Source: Odiellus spinosus
Lineage: Eukaryota > Arthropoda > Arachnida > Opiliones > Phalangiidae
Length of the DNA: 64,000 nt
Assembly (NCBI GenBank): GCA_963920705.1
Contig: OY987231.1
Span: forward strand, 22,855,024 to 22,919,023
Reading direction: 5' to 3'
Below the pieces are notes generated by a model. That model was not told the DNA's origin, searched no databases, and was given only the letters and a program-made list of their open reading frames with translations. Both the position numbers and the translations under genes were made by a program. Positions 22,579 through 33,275 of this stretch are shown one piece after another (positions within the stretch are counted from its first letter, which is position 1; each line of letters begins with the position of its first letter).

Positions 22579-22945
22579 TAACTATAGGACACTTATCTAC
22601 ATAGATAAACATATATTAACAACACGCGCGTGTGTTCATAAGCGCACTCTAACGGAAAATTGAGGCTTTAAAGATCTTTTAACTACTAGACACTAATCTA
22701 CATAGATAAACGGATAAAAACCGAGGGGTCAGACACTCTTGAATTCGCTGTACACCTGAATTCACTGAGTGCAGCTTTGACAGTGCATTGAATTCGAACT
22801 CCTATGAACTCTGAGTTCAGCTTTGATAGTGCAAAGAGTTCAAACATTTTGTACACCTGAGTTCGCGAGTGTCTGCCCCCTCGATAAAAACAGAACATAA
22901 GCACACTCTAAAGGAAAATTGAAGCTATAAAGTGGCTATTATAGA
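22579..22945 (+). repeat. ~102-bp tandem duplication, second unit carries an insertion
   Basis: Units share ATCTACATAGATAAAC and, further on, ATAAGC(G)CACTCTAA with GGAAAATTGA(G/A)GCT. The second unit (from 22681) is split by a 162-bp MITE. Confidence 0.82.
22722..22883. mobile_element. 162-bp MITE with 8-bp target duplication
   Basis: Ends CGAGGGGTCAGACACTC and its near complement; perfect 8-bp target duplication ATAAAAAC at 22714-22721 and 22884-22891. An 8-bp duplication is typical of hAT elements (established). The interior repeats GAATTC/GAGTTC words and TTTGA(C/T)AGTGCA. Confidence 0.93.
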
Positions 22946-23467
22946 GCCTACAGTTGATTCTCGCTCGTTTTGGCTCAAGTAACAGTACTTGTGAAAGTAC
23001 TTAATCCATTAACTGGTCGTTAATTACGTTTTAGTCTCTCTCTACATCGTAAGTTGAAAAAAAAAAAATTAAATTTATTTTGGCCATCTTTATTTTGTAA
23101 GTTTCTTAGAAACGCGTTCACCTAGAGGTGTGAAATTTTTAATATGGGTTTATAATAGTATGAAGAAACTAAAAATATAATCCAAAAAAATATAATTGTG
23201 ACAATTAAAGGGATAATGAAATGATAAAAGGTAATTTAATATAATTTACAAAAACATCACAGTTACTTATAAGGCTTCGTAACTTTTCAAATGAGGCCCA
23301 AACCGCGTTTCTTTACACTTCGAACTTTGGTTTTTGGGGGATGAGTGGGAACTGTTCCGAGTAACTTAACTCCCACGAAGTTTATGCATGTTTAAAATCC
23401 ATCAAAGATGCATATCCGGGTATTAAAAATCACAATTTGTTCTATAAACGGACGTAGCGAATAATCG
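22946..23467. other. Unannotated stretch with one TTAA-type left end
   Basis: TTAAAGGGATAATGAAATG at 23205 is a good terminus, but its partner is unclear. Confidence 0.45.
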
Positions 23468-23520
23468 GAACTACTTTTATTCCTATTAGCTATGATATTA
23501 TATATTAATCCGCCTAAGTT
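23468..23520 (+). repeat. Dispersed 50-bp motif, instance 7
   Basis: GAACTACTTTTATTCCTA, then TATTAATCCGCCTAAGTT. Confidence 0.72.
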
Positions 23521-23565
23521 GAAACCATTTTACAACAACATTCGCGAACATATTACCGTCATTAC

Positions 23566-24055
23566 TTAAAGGGATAATGAAACAGTAAAGTGTTATTTGA
23601 TATTAATTTGGGTTGTTAGAATATGAATAAAAACGTTAGAAAAGTTAAATTCAAGTTAATTTACAGTTAATTAACAAAGATCTGGTTAAGCCTAACACCG
23701 TTTTCGTATTGATAAAAACATGAATAAAAATTTCAGCCAATAAAATATCGTCTTAAAATATTTCCAGCGCATCAACTGAACTCTAAAGTTGGCGTAATTT
23801 TTGATTAGTCTTAAATTTAAGTTAGTCTTAGTGGGCTAGTATCGTAACTTAGTTAATTACGCGATTACGTAACTGATTACAGCCTTTTTTAACGCTAAAT
23901 AGGTACGTATTAACTGAATTCGAGTCAAAATCTTCGTAATTAACAGCAAATTATCGAAAAATGTTTAGTTAGTTTCAAATTTTTTATCCAATCATTACGT
24001 TCCTTTTGTAATTGTAAGAAAAATAACATATTTATGGTTTTCATTATCCCTTTAA
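23566..24055. mobile_element. TTAA-flanked MITE, 490 bp
   Basis: TTAAAGGGATAATGAAAC at left and TTTTCATTATCCC plus TTTAA at right. The interior is AT-rich and not clearly family F. It lies between two inverted instances of the 50-bp motif (23468, 24471). Confidence 0.78.
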
Positions 24056-24239
24056 AACATAAATGAAGCTGAAATATGGATGGTGTCAAAAATCAAAGTC
24101 AATAAAATCGATGGAATGTGAATAAAAAATATTAAATTACTTCCAATGTTCTGACAGACATCACGTGATATAAAGGAAACTTACGTTATAAGAGGGTCGA
24201 AAGGTTAGTTCCACTAGCTAGCTTTCTGGTTCTACCAGT

Positions 24240-24375
24240 ACTAGTTCTTTAAGGTTTAGCGCGGGACATAAGGAAGCCGATCGAACTTTACACTCGCGCG
24301 TGAATTACGATAGAGACTGAAAACGGCGGGAAATTTACGCGGGAATCTTACGCGGGAAAACTCGGGGCGACTGAA
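24240..24375. promoter_or_regulatory. GC-rich patch with E2F-like sites
   Basis: GGCGGGAAA at 24325, CGCGGGAA at 24339 and CGCGGGAAAA at 24351 match the E2F consensus TTTSSCGC on the complement strand. The patch is markedly GC-richer than its surroundings. No gene start can be shown, so regulatory activity is a guess. Confidence 0.3.
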
Positions 24376-24470
24376 GCTCAGAGGGCGCGTGATCTTCCCG
24401 TTGAATATTCTTTAAACAAGCAAACATTTTGGCTGTAATAAAATTCTACAGTTTTCAAGCTATCTCTTTT

Positions 24471-24520
24471 CCTAGGTGGATTAATATTTAACGTTAAACC
24501 CGATAGGCGTAAAAGTAGTT
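24471..24520 (-). repeat. Dispersed 50-bp motif, instance 8
   Basis: Complement strand: GGATTAATATTTAACG, TTAAACCCGATAGGCG, TAAAAGTAGTT. It pairs in inverted orientation with instance 7, 1 kb away. Confidence 0.72.
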
Positions 24521-25028
24521 ATTTTTATTCGATAACAATTTGACTGTGGCAAAAACCCAAAAATGTCTACAATAAAGAGAGACCCCCACTGGATATAAAT
24601 TGTACGAATAAAAATATAAGATTATAAGATAGGTTATGCGCGTAGGGGAAATTCAAGAAATTTAACGCCTTCCTGTAGCGTTAGTTCACCATTCGTAAAA
24701 AAGTTATGTAAACAGGAACAGTGTATATTTGTATAAACTATATGTACCGCCAAATATATAAATTTTAACTTTTTACGAGATTTTACATCATGGTATATAT
24801 AAAAATTTCCCCTGGATTAGTCAGGATTTTATAGGTCATATGGAAATGTAAAATACGTTTGAAACTATAGTCTAAATATTCTCATAACAAATTATCCTTT
24901 TAATTAATTATAATTTGTATATAAACCTGACCTCCTCTGACATAACTGAGCTATGATCGGACAACAAAATCAACCCGAAATAATTCTCAAAATCGAAAAA
25001 TCACTCCAGAAATAGCGAAATATCTTTG
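24521..25028. other. No recognisable feature
   Basis: AT-rich; nothing recognised. Confidence 0.5.
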
Positions 25029-25164
25029 TTAAAGGCCTAGGATTTCATCTGCCGGAAGTGGGCTCACCTTCCGAGTTTCCCCTTTGGGTAGCGAGACAAG
25101 AGAAAGCCTGGAGGACGAGTTTGTTTCCATGGTGACAAGCAAAAATAATCTTAGGCCTTATTAA
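25029..25164. mobile_element. TTAA MITE family L, copy 1
   Basis: TTAA plus AGGCCTAGGATT at left and AATCTTAGGCCT near TTAA at right. The interior is GC-rich, with CCCTTTGGGTAGCGAGACAA and GAGTTTGTTTCC shared with the copy at 46672. About 136 bp; no coding capacity. Confidence 0.8.
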
Positions 25165-25891
25165 ATGCAAAATTAATCCTTGATTTCAAAATTCCTTACA
25201 CCAAATCTTTGGTTATGTCCGACCCCTCGAGACGTGACTAAATTTGGTTAATCTGAACGGGACTTTACACTCTCATGTTCGCCATAAGGCGTGTACCACG
25301 GCTTTGCGCTATTTAGGAATGCAATTTTTTTTGGCGGGGTCCGCTATGAGTTTTCCAGCTCATCATCTTGGCTGGTATCAGCCGAGTCCTGGCTGGCGCT
25401 TTCGCCGCTTATTTGGACAGCTGGTGACACGCGGGTTCTTGGGTTTTCGCGCCGAAATGTTCCTGTCAACGAATCTATTAGCTTCGAGAGATCGCGCAAC
25501 CCTCGTTGAAGATCGTCCCGCTAGCGCTAAGCCTACTTTTATGTCCATATATCTCGTTGGGGGCCCCATTTCGCTAAAGACTGAGCGTGTCGTGACTTAG
25601 GTCTTTCTAGAGAGAGTTTCTAAAATACCTGTTGACAGAAAAGTTGTCGAGTAATGTTTTTAGTATTACAACCAAATGCTAAACTTCTTATATAGTATCC
25701 AATAAGAAGGAACTGTAAAATATTCGGAAATATCGTTTAAAAACAATTAAAAAATATATACATTATGAATAAATTATTACTTCAACAGTTGAAGAATAAT
25801 ATTTTACAATATTTGAAAGCTTCAGAATTTTTTAAAACAAAATTAAGCACGTATCACTATGCCCCCCTAGGTATTTATAGAGCCATTCTCC
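25165..25891. other. GC-richer block with overlapping frames, no identifiable gene
   Basis: From about 25200 to 25610 the base composition nears balance, and three overlapping frames stay open: 118 and 72 codons on +, 63 on -. I recognise no domain. Similar openness in opposing frames argues for composition rather than coding. A diverged exon or the interior of a transposon remains possible. Confidence 0.3.
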
Positions 25892-25938
25892 CACGTGATA
25901 TGGTTACTTTCGCGCCGTATTTTTCGTGAAAGTACTTT
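25892..25938 (-). repeat. Second dispersed motif (GCGCGAAA), instance 3
   Basis: On the complement strand: AAGTACTTTCACGAAAAA, then GGCGCGAAAGTAACC and ATATCACGTGGG. It matches the motif in the 4640 duplication and at 29461, 33794 and 42500. Confidence 0.72.
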
Positions 25939-26612
25939 AAACCTGAAATTCTTGTGTTTCATTTGAAATTTATTATTTACCAAGGCTTAGCAAAAAATAT
26001 TTGAGATATTAGGTTCTACATAAATATGACGTCACTGCGGACAAATGTGATATTATAAAAACGTACATATTAACCGGATGTTCGTTGAAATTATTTTCTT
26101 TTTAATTATGAATAATTTTCAAGACACCCAATTTATATAATTCGTATGATATTTTAAGTTGATGGTAATTATTCATTTTGTATTGTGTAATCATTCAAAA
26201 TCAAGCCGTTGATAAAAACGGACAGATAGTATATTAAGTGTAATTAAGTAATTAACTCCTATAGTTTCCGGAGACACGAGTGATTCTTAATCACACGCGA
26301 TCACGTGCAAAGCTGTAGAGGCTGTCGTAAATATGTACCGCGCAAGGCGTTTAATGTAAATAAGCTTTTACCTTAACTTATATGTGATGTTGTAAAAATG
26401 GGTCCTAAACCTACTCAACCATCACGAACCGCGTGACGTCTTTTAGCTTATAAAAACTAACGATTAAATATAAAATGGAGATTTGCTCAAATATATCGTG
26501 AAATAATCTATATCGTCTTTAATCTCTTAAAGGAATAGTAGCTTCTTCGATATTATAAAAATTTTAAATTTAAATGTAGCAATTGTTGAATGCGCGCCCT
26601 GAAACGCTAGAT
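25939..26612. other. No recognisable feature
   Basis: AT-rich; a GATCACGTG word at 26300. No coding frame. Confidence 0.5.
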
Positions 26613-27345
26613 TTTCTAGAAGCTTCTGGACTTCTCCACACTTTTCTGGAAGCTTCTGGACTTCTCCACACTTTTCTGGAAGCTTCTGGACTTCTCCACA
26701 CTTTTCTGGAAGCTTTTAGACTTCTCCACACTTTTCTGGAAGCTTTTAGACTTCTCCACACTTTTCTGGAAGCTTCTAGACTTCTCCACACTTTTCTGGA
26801 AGCTTCTAGGACTTCTCCACATTTTTCTGGAAGCTTCTAGGACCTCTCCACGTTTTTCTGGAAGCTTCTAGACTTCTCCACATTTTTCTGGAAGCTTCTA
26901 GACTTCTCCACATTTTTCTGGAAGCTTCTAGACTTCTCCACATTTTTCTGGAAGCTTCTAGACTTCTCCACATTTTTCTGGAAGCTTCTAGACTTCTCCA
27001 CATTTTTCTGGAAGCTTCTAGACTTCTCCACATTTTTCTGGAAGCTTCTAGACTTCTCCACATTTTTCTGGAAGCTTCTAGACTTCTCCACACATTTCTG
27101 GAAGCTTTTAGACTTCTCTCCACACTTTTCTGAAAGCTTCTAGGACTTCTCCAAACTTTTTTGGAAGCTTCTAGGACTTCTCCACACTTTTCTGGAGGCT
27201 TTTAGACTTCTCCACACTTTTCTGGAAGCTTTTAGACTTCTCCAAACTTTTCTGGAAGCTTTTAGACTTCTCCACACTTTTCTAGAAGCTTCTAGGACTT
27301 CTCCACACTTTTCTGGAAGCTTTTAGACTTCTCCACACTCTTCTG
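26613..27345. repeat. Tandem array of 24 heat-shock-element units
   Basis: A 30-bp unit (TTCTGGAAGCTTCTAGAC, then TTCTCCACATTT) recurs 24 times plus a stub. TTCnnGAAnnTTC, the canonical three-pentamer heat-shock element bound by HSF, is perfect in about 15 units by my count (units 1-3, 6-16 and 23), and most of these extend to a fourth partial pentamer. Units 9-16 are essentially identical, and the flanking units carry substitutions (GCTTTTAGA, CTAGGAC). Frames run open on both strands only because the unit is a multiple of three; there is no reason to call protein. HSF binding is inferred from the motif alone. Confidence 0.92.
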
Positions 27346-27346
27346 G

Positions 27347-27364
27347 AAAACGTTACGGACGTAA
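27347..27364. other. Perfect short palindrome at the array's right edge
   Basis: ACGTTACGGACGTAACGT: 8-bp arms around a 2-base centre, directly after the last heat-shock unit. Confidence 0.6.
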
Positions 27365-27641
27365 CGTAAATTAAGTGTTTGACGATAGAAGGTACTATGA
27401 CTTTATGATCAATTGACAAGATGTTAGAAAGCATAAGGCGGAGTAACACTCAATGTAAAACCCAATACAAAACTACTTTTTCTATCCGAAATATTGTTTT
27501 CAGATGCAATAGAGGAAATTGTTTTGAAATTATAGATCATTTTCAAAATACTCGTAGCTTATCAAGCGTATTATTTCAACGAGATATTCGCGTGTATTTT
27601 TAACACCCTCTTATACGCCAATCTTATTATAACTAACGAAA

Positions 27642-27692
27642 TTACAGCGGTGTAATACTTAATGTTAAAACGCCATAAACTTAAAGTAGTAC
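27642..27692 (-). repeat. Dispersed 50-bp motif, instance 9
   Basis: Complement strand: GCGGTGTAATACTTAATG, TTAAAACGCC, TTAAAGTAGT. Confidence 0.68.
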
Positions 27693-27884
27693 GATATAGA
27701 GCGTTATTGGGTAAAAATAAATATTAAATTATTTGAAAGTTGGTTCCTTTTAGGACGTATACTTTTAATATATTCATAACTATTAAAATAAAATCTAACA
27801 ATATAATCTTCATGGTTATAGAATTTCAAAAACCACCGTTAACATCGATTTTATCCAACAGTGATGAATTGCCTAGCTATTGTT

Positions 27885-28883
27885 TTAAAGGGATAGTGAA
27901 ATGGTGTTAGGGATAAATTAGACTCTTCAAGTTACTCGTAGTGTGAAGTTCTCCCGCTGAAATAAATTCAATATCTTGATTTTAGTTCTGGGAATTTCTA
28001 ACTTTTATTATTTGGAATATTTTTACTTTATTTTCCCTTTGTTTAAAAATATACTATTAATCAATTCAGTTAACTTAAACAAGGTGAAATTAAAAATACG
28101 TATATTTTTATCTGGAAATATCCTTAATGGATAAGAAAATTTCAAATTTTCGAATTGTAACTAAATTTGAAATAAATTTTAATTTTCTACAAATTCTAAG
28201 AATATTAATTTTCTTATCCAACGTCGTTATACCTTTTAATTCGAGTAATTTATTAATAGATAAAGCCAGTGTGACCACTTTTCCTATTTTTTCCTATATT
28301 TTCACCTTTTCTCCTATAATTTAATGTCAATTCCTATAATCTCCTATATTTCAACCCAAAATCTCTAGTTAAGGGTAAAGTTCTAAATCATCCTGTCAGC
28401 CGTGGCTGTATAAGATTATTTTAGCTTAACTGTACATTTTCCAGTTAAAATAGTCTGTAAAATTCCATACTATTTAAGCAATTGGATCATATTAATACCA
28501 CGTTTAAACCGGTGGCGAGAGTTGTGACGCGATAATAAACATGGTTCCTACTTTTAATTATATTCCTATTTTATCATATATTTTCCACTTATTTCTTCCT
28601 ATTTTATCCTATATTTTACATAAAATTCTTCCTATATTTTCCTATTTTCGCAATGAAATTTCCTATATAGGATTTTCAAATTTTCAGTGGTCACCCTGTA
28701 AAGCTTCAAACTTATTTATCTTTGGATAATTAAACCCATTATCCATTTAAATTTTATCTGAATTTACCAATTTCATATTTTAAACATAAGCAATCGAAAA
28801 ATAAAATCTGCAAAAATATTCCGAGCACTGAGGTTAAAATGTGTTTTATTTCTTAAATCTGATATTTCATTATCCCTTTTTAA
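27885..28883. mobile_element. TTAA element carrying a nested MITE
   Basis: TTAAAGGGATAGTGAAATGG at left; TTTCATTATCCCT near TTAA at right. The right side has two extra T bases. The span of ~1 kb includes the 432-bp family N element at 28267, leaving ~570 bp. Pairing of the ends is likely but not certain. Confidence 0.65.
28267..28698 (+). mobile_element. MITE family N, copy 1
   Basis: 432 bp; left end CAGTGTGACCACTTTTCCTA, right end complement of CAGGGTGACCACTGAAAA. TAAAGC stands on both sides (28261-28266, 28699-28704), a 6-bp repeat. Repeated TTCCTAT words fill the subterminal parts, and a conserved 180-bp middle is shared with the copy at 40021 at about 90% identity. Confidence 0.88.
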
Positions 28884-29460
28884 AAACTCCCATTAATTTT
28901 GCCGACAGTAGTTTTGTTTATAAATGTTTTTCGAACTATCTACATTTTGATTTTATTTCTAACAATGAAAATCATTGTTCGAAATTTAATAAACATATTG
29001 CTATAAATTTTATCGTTATAAATATATGGACGATTTTACGATGATGATGAGGTGTCAATTTGCGCGGAGATGCCAGTTACTAACTTTGATTATATTAAAT
29101 TCAATTGGAATTTAACATAGGGTGCTGATTTGGGTTTTTTAGAACGCTTATAAAGCTTTCTTTTCGTCGAGTCAGCTACGAATCAAAAAAGCCGCGAGGA
29201 CAAGTTTCTTTTTGAAACATAAACCACGTGGGAAAAAGTCCTGGCTATCGGGGATGGAAATCAGATTCACGACAAATTTTACTGTATTTTTAAAAAGCGT
29301 AGGGTTTTAAATGTCACTCGAGTCTTTTGGGGGGATTAGCGAAAATTAGCGCCTTATATTACAGGTTGACGAAATTTTTAACAAACTTTAAAATTAAACA
29401 GCTAAGAAATATATATTATTATATTTTTTAACGTAATTAACACTAATTTTAAATTGAATT
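28884..29460. other. No recognisable feature
   Basis: AT-rich; no family or coding frame recognised. Confidence 0.5.
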
Positions 29461-29510
29461 AAGTACTTTCACGAAAGGGCCCGCGCGAAAGCATAATCCG
29501 TATCACGTGC
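29461..29510 (+). repeat. Second dispersed motif (GCGCGAAA), instance 4
   Basis: AAGTACTTTCACGAAAGG, CCCGCGCGAAAGC, then TATCACGTGC. Confidence 0.72.
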
Positions 29511-29944
29511 TAGAACGCGAGGTATTCGACTATTGGCTCTAATATCCACGTGATCGTGGTGCGTGGTGACGTAAAATATCGGGAGATTTTGATTGGCGAT
29601 TATAAAATAAATATAAAATAAATATTTTGAAACATTTTTTTAGTAATCTTTCCGAAAATATACTCAAATTGCATTTGATTTTGATGGTTAATCGTAGATA
29701 GCGTCACTTTTAAGCAATTATATATAATTAAATATCAAGTAACATTACAGTCTCGGAATAAACGTTTCCAGTGGAAAAAAGTTGTAGAGAAGTTTAACTT
29801 AATCTAAATATCTATCAAACTTAATTACAAATATTAATCTTTCACGCATGCGTGGTAAAGTTTAAATAATTTGTTAATTATAAGAGGAGACTGCTACTTC
29901 AATAAATTTGTTTATCAAGCCATTGAAGTAGCAGACATGTAAAT
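29511..29944. other. Unannotated; contains a hairpin
   Basis: CTGCTACTTCAAT at 29891 pairs with ATTGAAGTAGCAG ending 29934: 13-bp perfect arms and an 18-base loop. Two CACGTG words lie near 29504 and 29548. Confidence 0.5.
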
Positions 29945-30599
29945 TAACTTAATCTTTAAACTTAACTTAATCTTTAAATTGCTATTTGTCTAATTTTGTC
30001 TCGCATCGCGTTGTACCCTTAATATTTGACTAAACTAGTCTAATTTTGCCCTATACCTCGTTAAATTTAATATACTTACATAGAATGCAAATTCCAATCC
30101 AATCTTCTAGACTTGATGATATCCAATGACAAAAATAGTTCACTATTCAAACGTATATACCGAAACAATTAAATAATTATAGTTAATCACTTAATAATTA
30201 AAGTTAATCTTAAAGTATTTTATATTTCTAATTAATAACCCGTTACCTAATTAAAATTAATCACTTAAAATAGTTAATTTAAAACAACTTAACTTCTTTT
30301 TTGTTTTCACTTCGACACTTAATTTTTAATTATAATTAAATCAGTATCCAGATAGTAGTTAACTTGATCCACGTTGTTCGTATATTTTCACTTCGACACT
30401 TTAATTACTTCACGTAATTAGTTTATAATTAAGGTTAAATTAAATCAAAATCCATGTTTATCCAATTAAAACACTTGAAAACATTCTATTTAAAGTTAGC
30501 GTAAATATTTTATAATTAATCCGAAATAAGTATAGTTAATTAATCACATTAATCACTTGATAATTAACGTAATTAACTTAAATTAAATCAATAATATCC
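29945..30599. repeat. AT-rich degenerate repeats (TTAATCACTTAATAATTA)
   Basis: AATTAATCACTTA-like words recur (30183, 30255, 30540). TTTTCACTTCGACACTT occurs at 30304 and 30387 with similar downstream sequence. TAACTTAATCTTTAAA is repeated twice at 29945-29978. Old, decayed repeats; unit borders unclear. Confidence 0.4.
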
Positions 30600-31030
30600 A
30601 GATGTTAAAATTTCATCGGAGAATTTGTTTAACCCGCTTACTAGCGTTTCTTCGGTCGTACTAGGAAACTTTTTCCGCTCCAGACTTTTCCCTCTAGACG
30701 ATGGCCAAATAATTTTCTCTCTGGCCCAACCTCTTAAGGTTCAGTCAACGCTTGAAGTTAGAATTTTTGATGAAGACATCACGGTATTTCAGGCTTTATG
30801 CCAAAGAATTTTTCTAGTTGGTTTTTTTTTTTTACTCGCGGTTATTGGCCGAACCGTGGCGCTGTTTTTCACCGTCTCGCGCGTGTTCGAACTCGCCAAT
30901 CTTAACGAAATAGCAGTCGACGTTTTGGCGCACGCGCTAGGACCGAGAATACCGACGCTGCTTTTTAGTTGACTCCTTAATGGTGGGTTTGGTTCCTTTT
31001 TCCACACCCCCGAAACTTTCTTATAGCGAG
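30600..31030 (-). pseudogene. Possible decayed coding segment, unidentified
   Basis: A GC-richer block. On the minus strand a single frame reads from about 31040 down to 30600 (over 130 codons) broken only by two in-frame stops, at about 30789 and 30744. The predicted peptide is rich in Ser, Thr, Lys and Arg and includes KNSATVRPITASKKKK and LRGWAREKIIWPSSRGKSLE. I do not recognise a family. The opposite strand is also open for 115 codons (30625-30972), hydrophobic near its middle, which may be the shadow. Splice signals were not established. It could be a broken exon, a transposon remnant or chance. Confidence 0.2.
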
Positions 31031-31384
31031 AGAAGTTAACCCCTCATCAGTCCCCGACTTGGTTTGTATCCTCCAAGGACGGCTTTACAAACCGCACTGT
31101 TTTTAGCACTATCGGATGGCGGGGTGTCCCCTCCCACCCCTCTTATACCCCCTCCCCCCCATAATATTTTTACTTCGAATCTACTATATGAAACTATACC
31201 GTAACACTATGTAAAGATGCATTCACACTTTTGGGGGAATAATTTGACTTCATTTTTATATTTGGTTGTAAGCAACTTGTTTAAAATTTGGTTAAAATTT
31301 TATTCTATGTAGATTTGTTGTTTTAATATTAATTATTAAATTAGGAAGTTCATAAAATAGTTAAGGAAATTTCGCCCAATTAAA
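31031..31384. other. No recognisable feature
   Basis: A C-rich patch near 31127-31160 is unlike its surroundings. Nothing else. Confidence 0.45.
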
Positions 31385-31960
31385 AATGTTTTAAAATTCT
31401 AGGAAAAATCTAGAAATTTGAAACTTTACCAAACAATCAGGGAAAAATCCTGAAATTTCAAAATTAACCCAAATAATTTGGGAAAATCCTGAAATTTTGG
31501 AAATTCATCTAAATAATCAGGGAAAAGTACTGAAATTTCAAAACTCATCTAGATAATTAAGGGAAAAATTCTGAGATTTCAAAATTTACCCAAATAATTT
31601 GGGAAAATCCTGAAATTTTGGAAATTCATCTAAATAATCAGTGAAAAGTACTGAAATTTCAAAACTCATCTAAATAATCAGGGAAAAAAAGTGAAATTTT
31701 AAAATTCACTCAAATAATTTGGGAAAATCCTGAAATATTAAAATTCTTCTAAATAATCAGGGAAAAATACTGAAATTTCAAAATTTATCCAAATAATTTG
31801 GGAAAATCCTGAAATTTTTGAAATTCATCTAAATAATCAGGGAAAAATACTGAAATTGGGAAATTAACTCAAAAAGTTGAGGGTAAATTTAAGAATCTGA
31901 AAATTCATCCAAATATCTGTAAAAATCTGAAACTCCACTCAATTAATCAATGAGAGTCGA
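31385..31960 (+). repeat. ~43-bp minisatellite with AATCAGGGAAAA
   Basis: About 13 units of the type AATCAGGGAAAAATCCTGAA, ATTTCAAAATTNACCCAAAT. Two unit types alternate: AATAATTTGGGAAAATCCTG and AATAATCAGGGAAAAGTACT, giving a ~83-bp higher-order repeat. The right end fades into unique sequence. Confidence 0.87.
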
Positions 31961-32659
31961 GGAAAAATCTGGGAATTTAAAAATTTCGCTATAAATTAAA
32001 AATAATCAACAAAAAATTGTCATAACCATTAAAAATCAAATCAATTTGAATATTGAAGCTAGTACTATATGTTGTGAAAGGTTCTTAAAATATTTAATAT
32101 TTTCTGTATGTTAAAATATTTCTTCCCGCTTTCGTTTCTATTTGGAAAGATGTATTATACAATTTTTGGCTTTTCCACGAACTAGCTAGGGGATGGGATA
32201 TAAATGCTAGCTATAGGGGAAATTGAAAGGTCTCCCCCGTTCACGGGGCAATCAGCCAGCTACGATATTCTACGGAGCATTTATTTTTCGCTCCTCCAGA
32301 GAGAGAAAGAGAGAGAGTGAAAGAGAAGCGTGTAATATCGTGTAAATCCGTAAAACCGACGAGACGTGATCGACATTTTAAATGGAAACTAGTTTCCCCC
32401 CAATTTTATCCCCCATCTCTGAACTATAGCCCATAACTACCCCTTATTATCAGATCAAATTTATTTCTTTTATTTAATTTCAAAATATTCCATGTAAAAG
32501 CTTATCGCGTTTTAGTTTAATCGGATATATTAGAAATAAGTATTATCTGCCCCTGCGCGTTGTTTTCACCCTGAACATCGAAGCTTTACGGTTGGAACAT
32601 TTCTACAGGCGCGCGCTACCAATAAGTGACTCTGATATTCGTAGCGAAAACCAATTAAA
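31961..32659. other. Unannotated; GA-rich patch
   Basis: A GAGAGA-rich stretch lies at 32298-32330. CTAGCTA words flank a duplicated GGGGA at 32180-32220. No gene. Confidence 0.45.
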
Positions 32660-32978
32660 AACTGCGCGTGCAGTTATTCTGTCGTTCACGCGATAAAAGT
32701 TAGGCTTAGCGCTTAGTATGTGCATTATTTAAAACATGTTTTTAATTAGGCTTAACCAATTTAGAACTGCGCGTGCAGTTATTCCGTCGTTCACGTGAAG
32801 ATGAAAGTTAGGCTTAGCGCTTAGTATGTGCATTATTTAAAACATGTTTTTAATTAGGCTTAACCAAGTTAAAACTGCGCGTGCAGTTATTCCGTCGTTC
32901 ACGTGAAGATGAAAGTTAGGCTTAGCGCTTAGTATGTGCATTATTTAAAACGTGTTTTTGGTTAGGCTTAGCAGTTAA
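32660..32978 (+). repeat. Three-unit ~107-bp tandem repeat
   Basis: Units start at AACTGCGCGTGCAGTTATTC (32660, 32765, 32873) and continue through CGTTCACG, TTAGGCTTAGCGCTTAGTAT, GTGCATTATTTAAAAC and TTAGGCTTA. Units 2 and 3 are almost identical. ACTGCGCGTGCAGT is itself a palindrome in each unit. Confidence 0.9.
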
Positions 32979-33275
32979 TATTTGGATCAAGTTGTAACCA
33001 TTTAATGCATTTTTCTACATGGCATATTATTCCGTGAATTACGATTTGGTTTGTTTTTTAGCCTTCATTTTTTAAAACCTTGTTTGTTTTAAATTAGGCT
33101 TAGCTCCTATATACAAGAGTTTGGGTTAGGCTTAGCGTCGAGGTGATGCTCCTATTTAAAAACAAATATATTGTTTTTTAGGCTTAACATATTTGTGATA
33201 AAAATGTAAACAATTAGGGACAAGTTGAAATCAAAAGCTATCCTAAGCGTTAGGTTATATTTAGGCTTAGCTTAT
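32979..33275 (+). repeat. Irregular cluster of TTAGGCTTAGC words
   Basis: TTAGGCTTAGC or TTAGGCTTAAC occurs near 33092, 33124, 33178 and 33259, continuing six more in the tandem repeat just upstream: ten in under 600 bp, all on the same strand. Confidence 0.6.

Noticed and set aside
25244-25600. 118-codon frame
   Set aside because: Three overlapping frames are open in this GC-richer block; no domain or splice context, so kept only as an unannotated block.
26570-27123. Overlapping open frames of 60-105 codons on both strands
   Set aside because: The 30-bp repeat is a multiple of three, so several frames stay open on both strands; the peptides only mirror the heat-shock array.
27347-27364. 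Helitron 3' hairpin beside the heat-shock array
   Set aside because: The palindrome is not followed by CTRR and no 5' TC end is evident, so Helitron origin is not supported.
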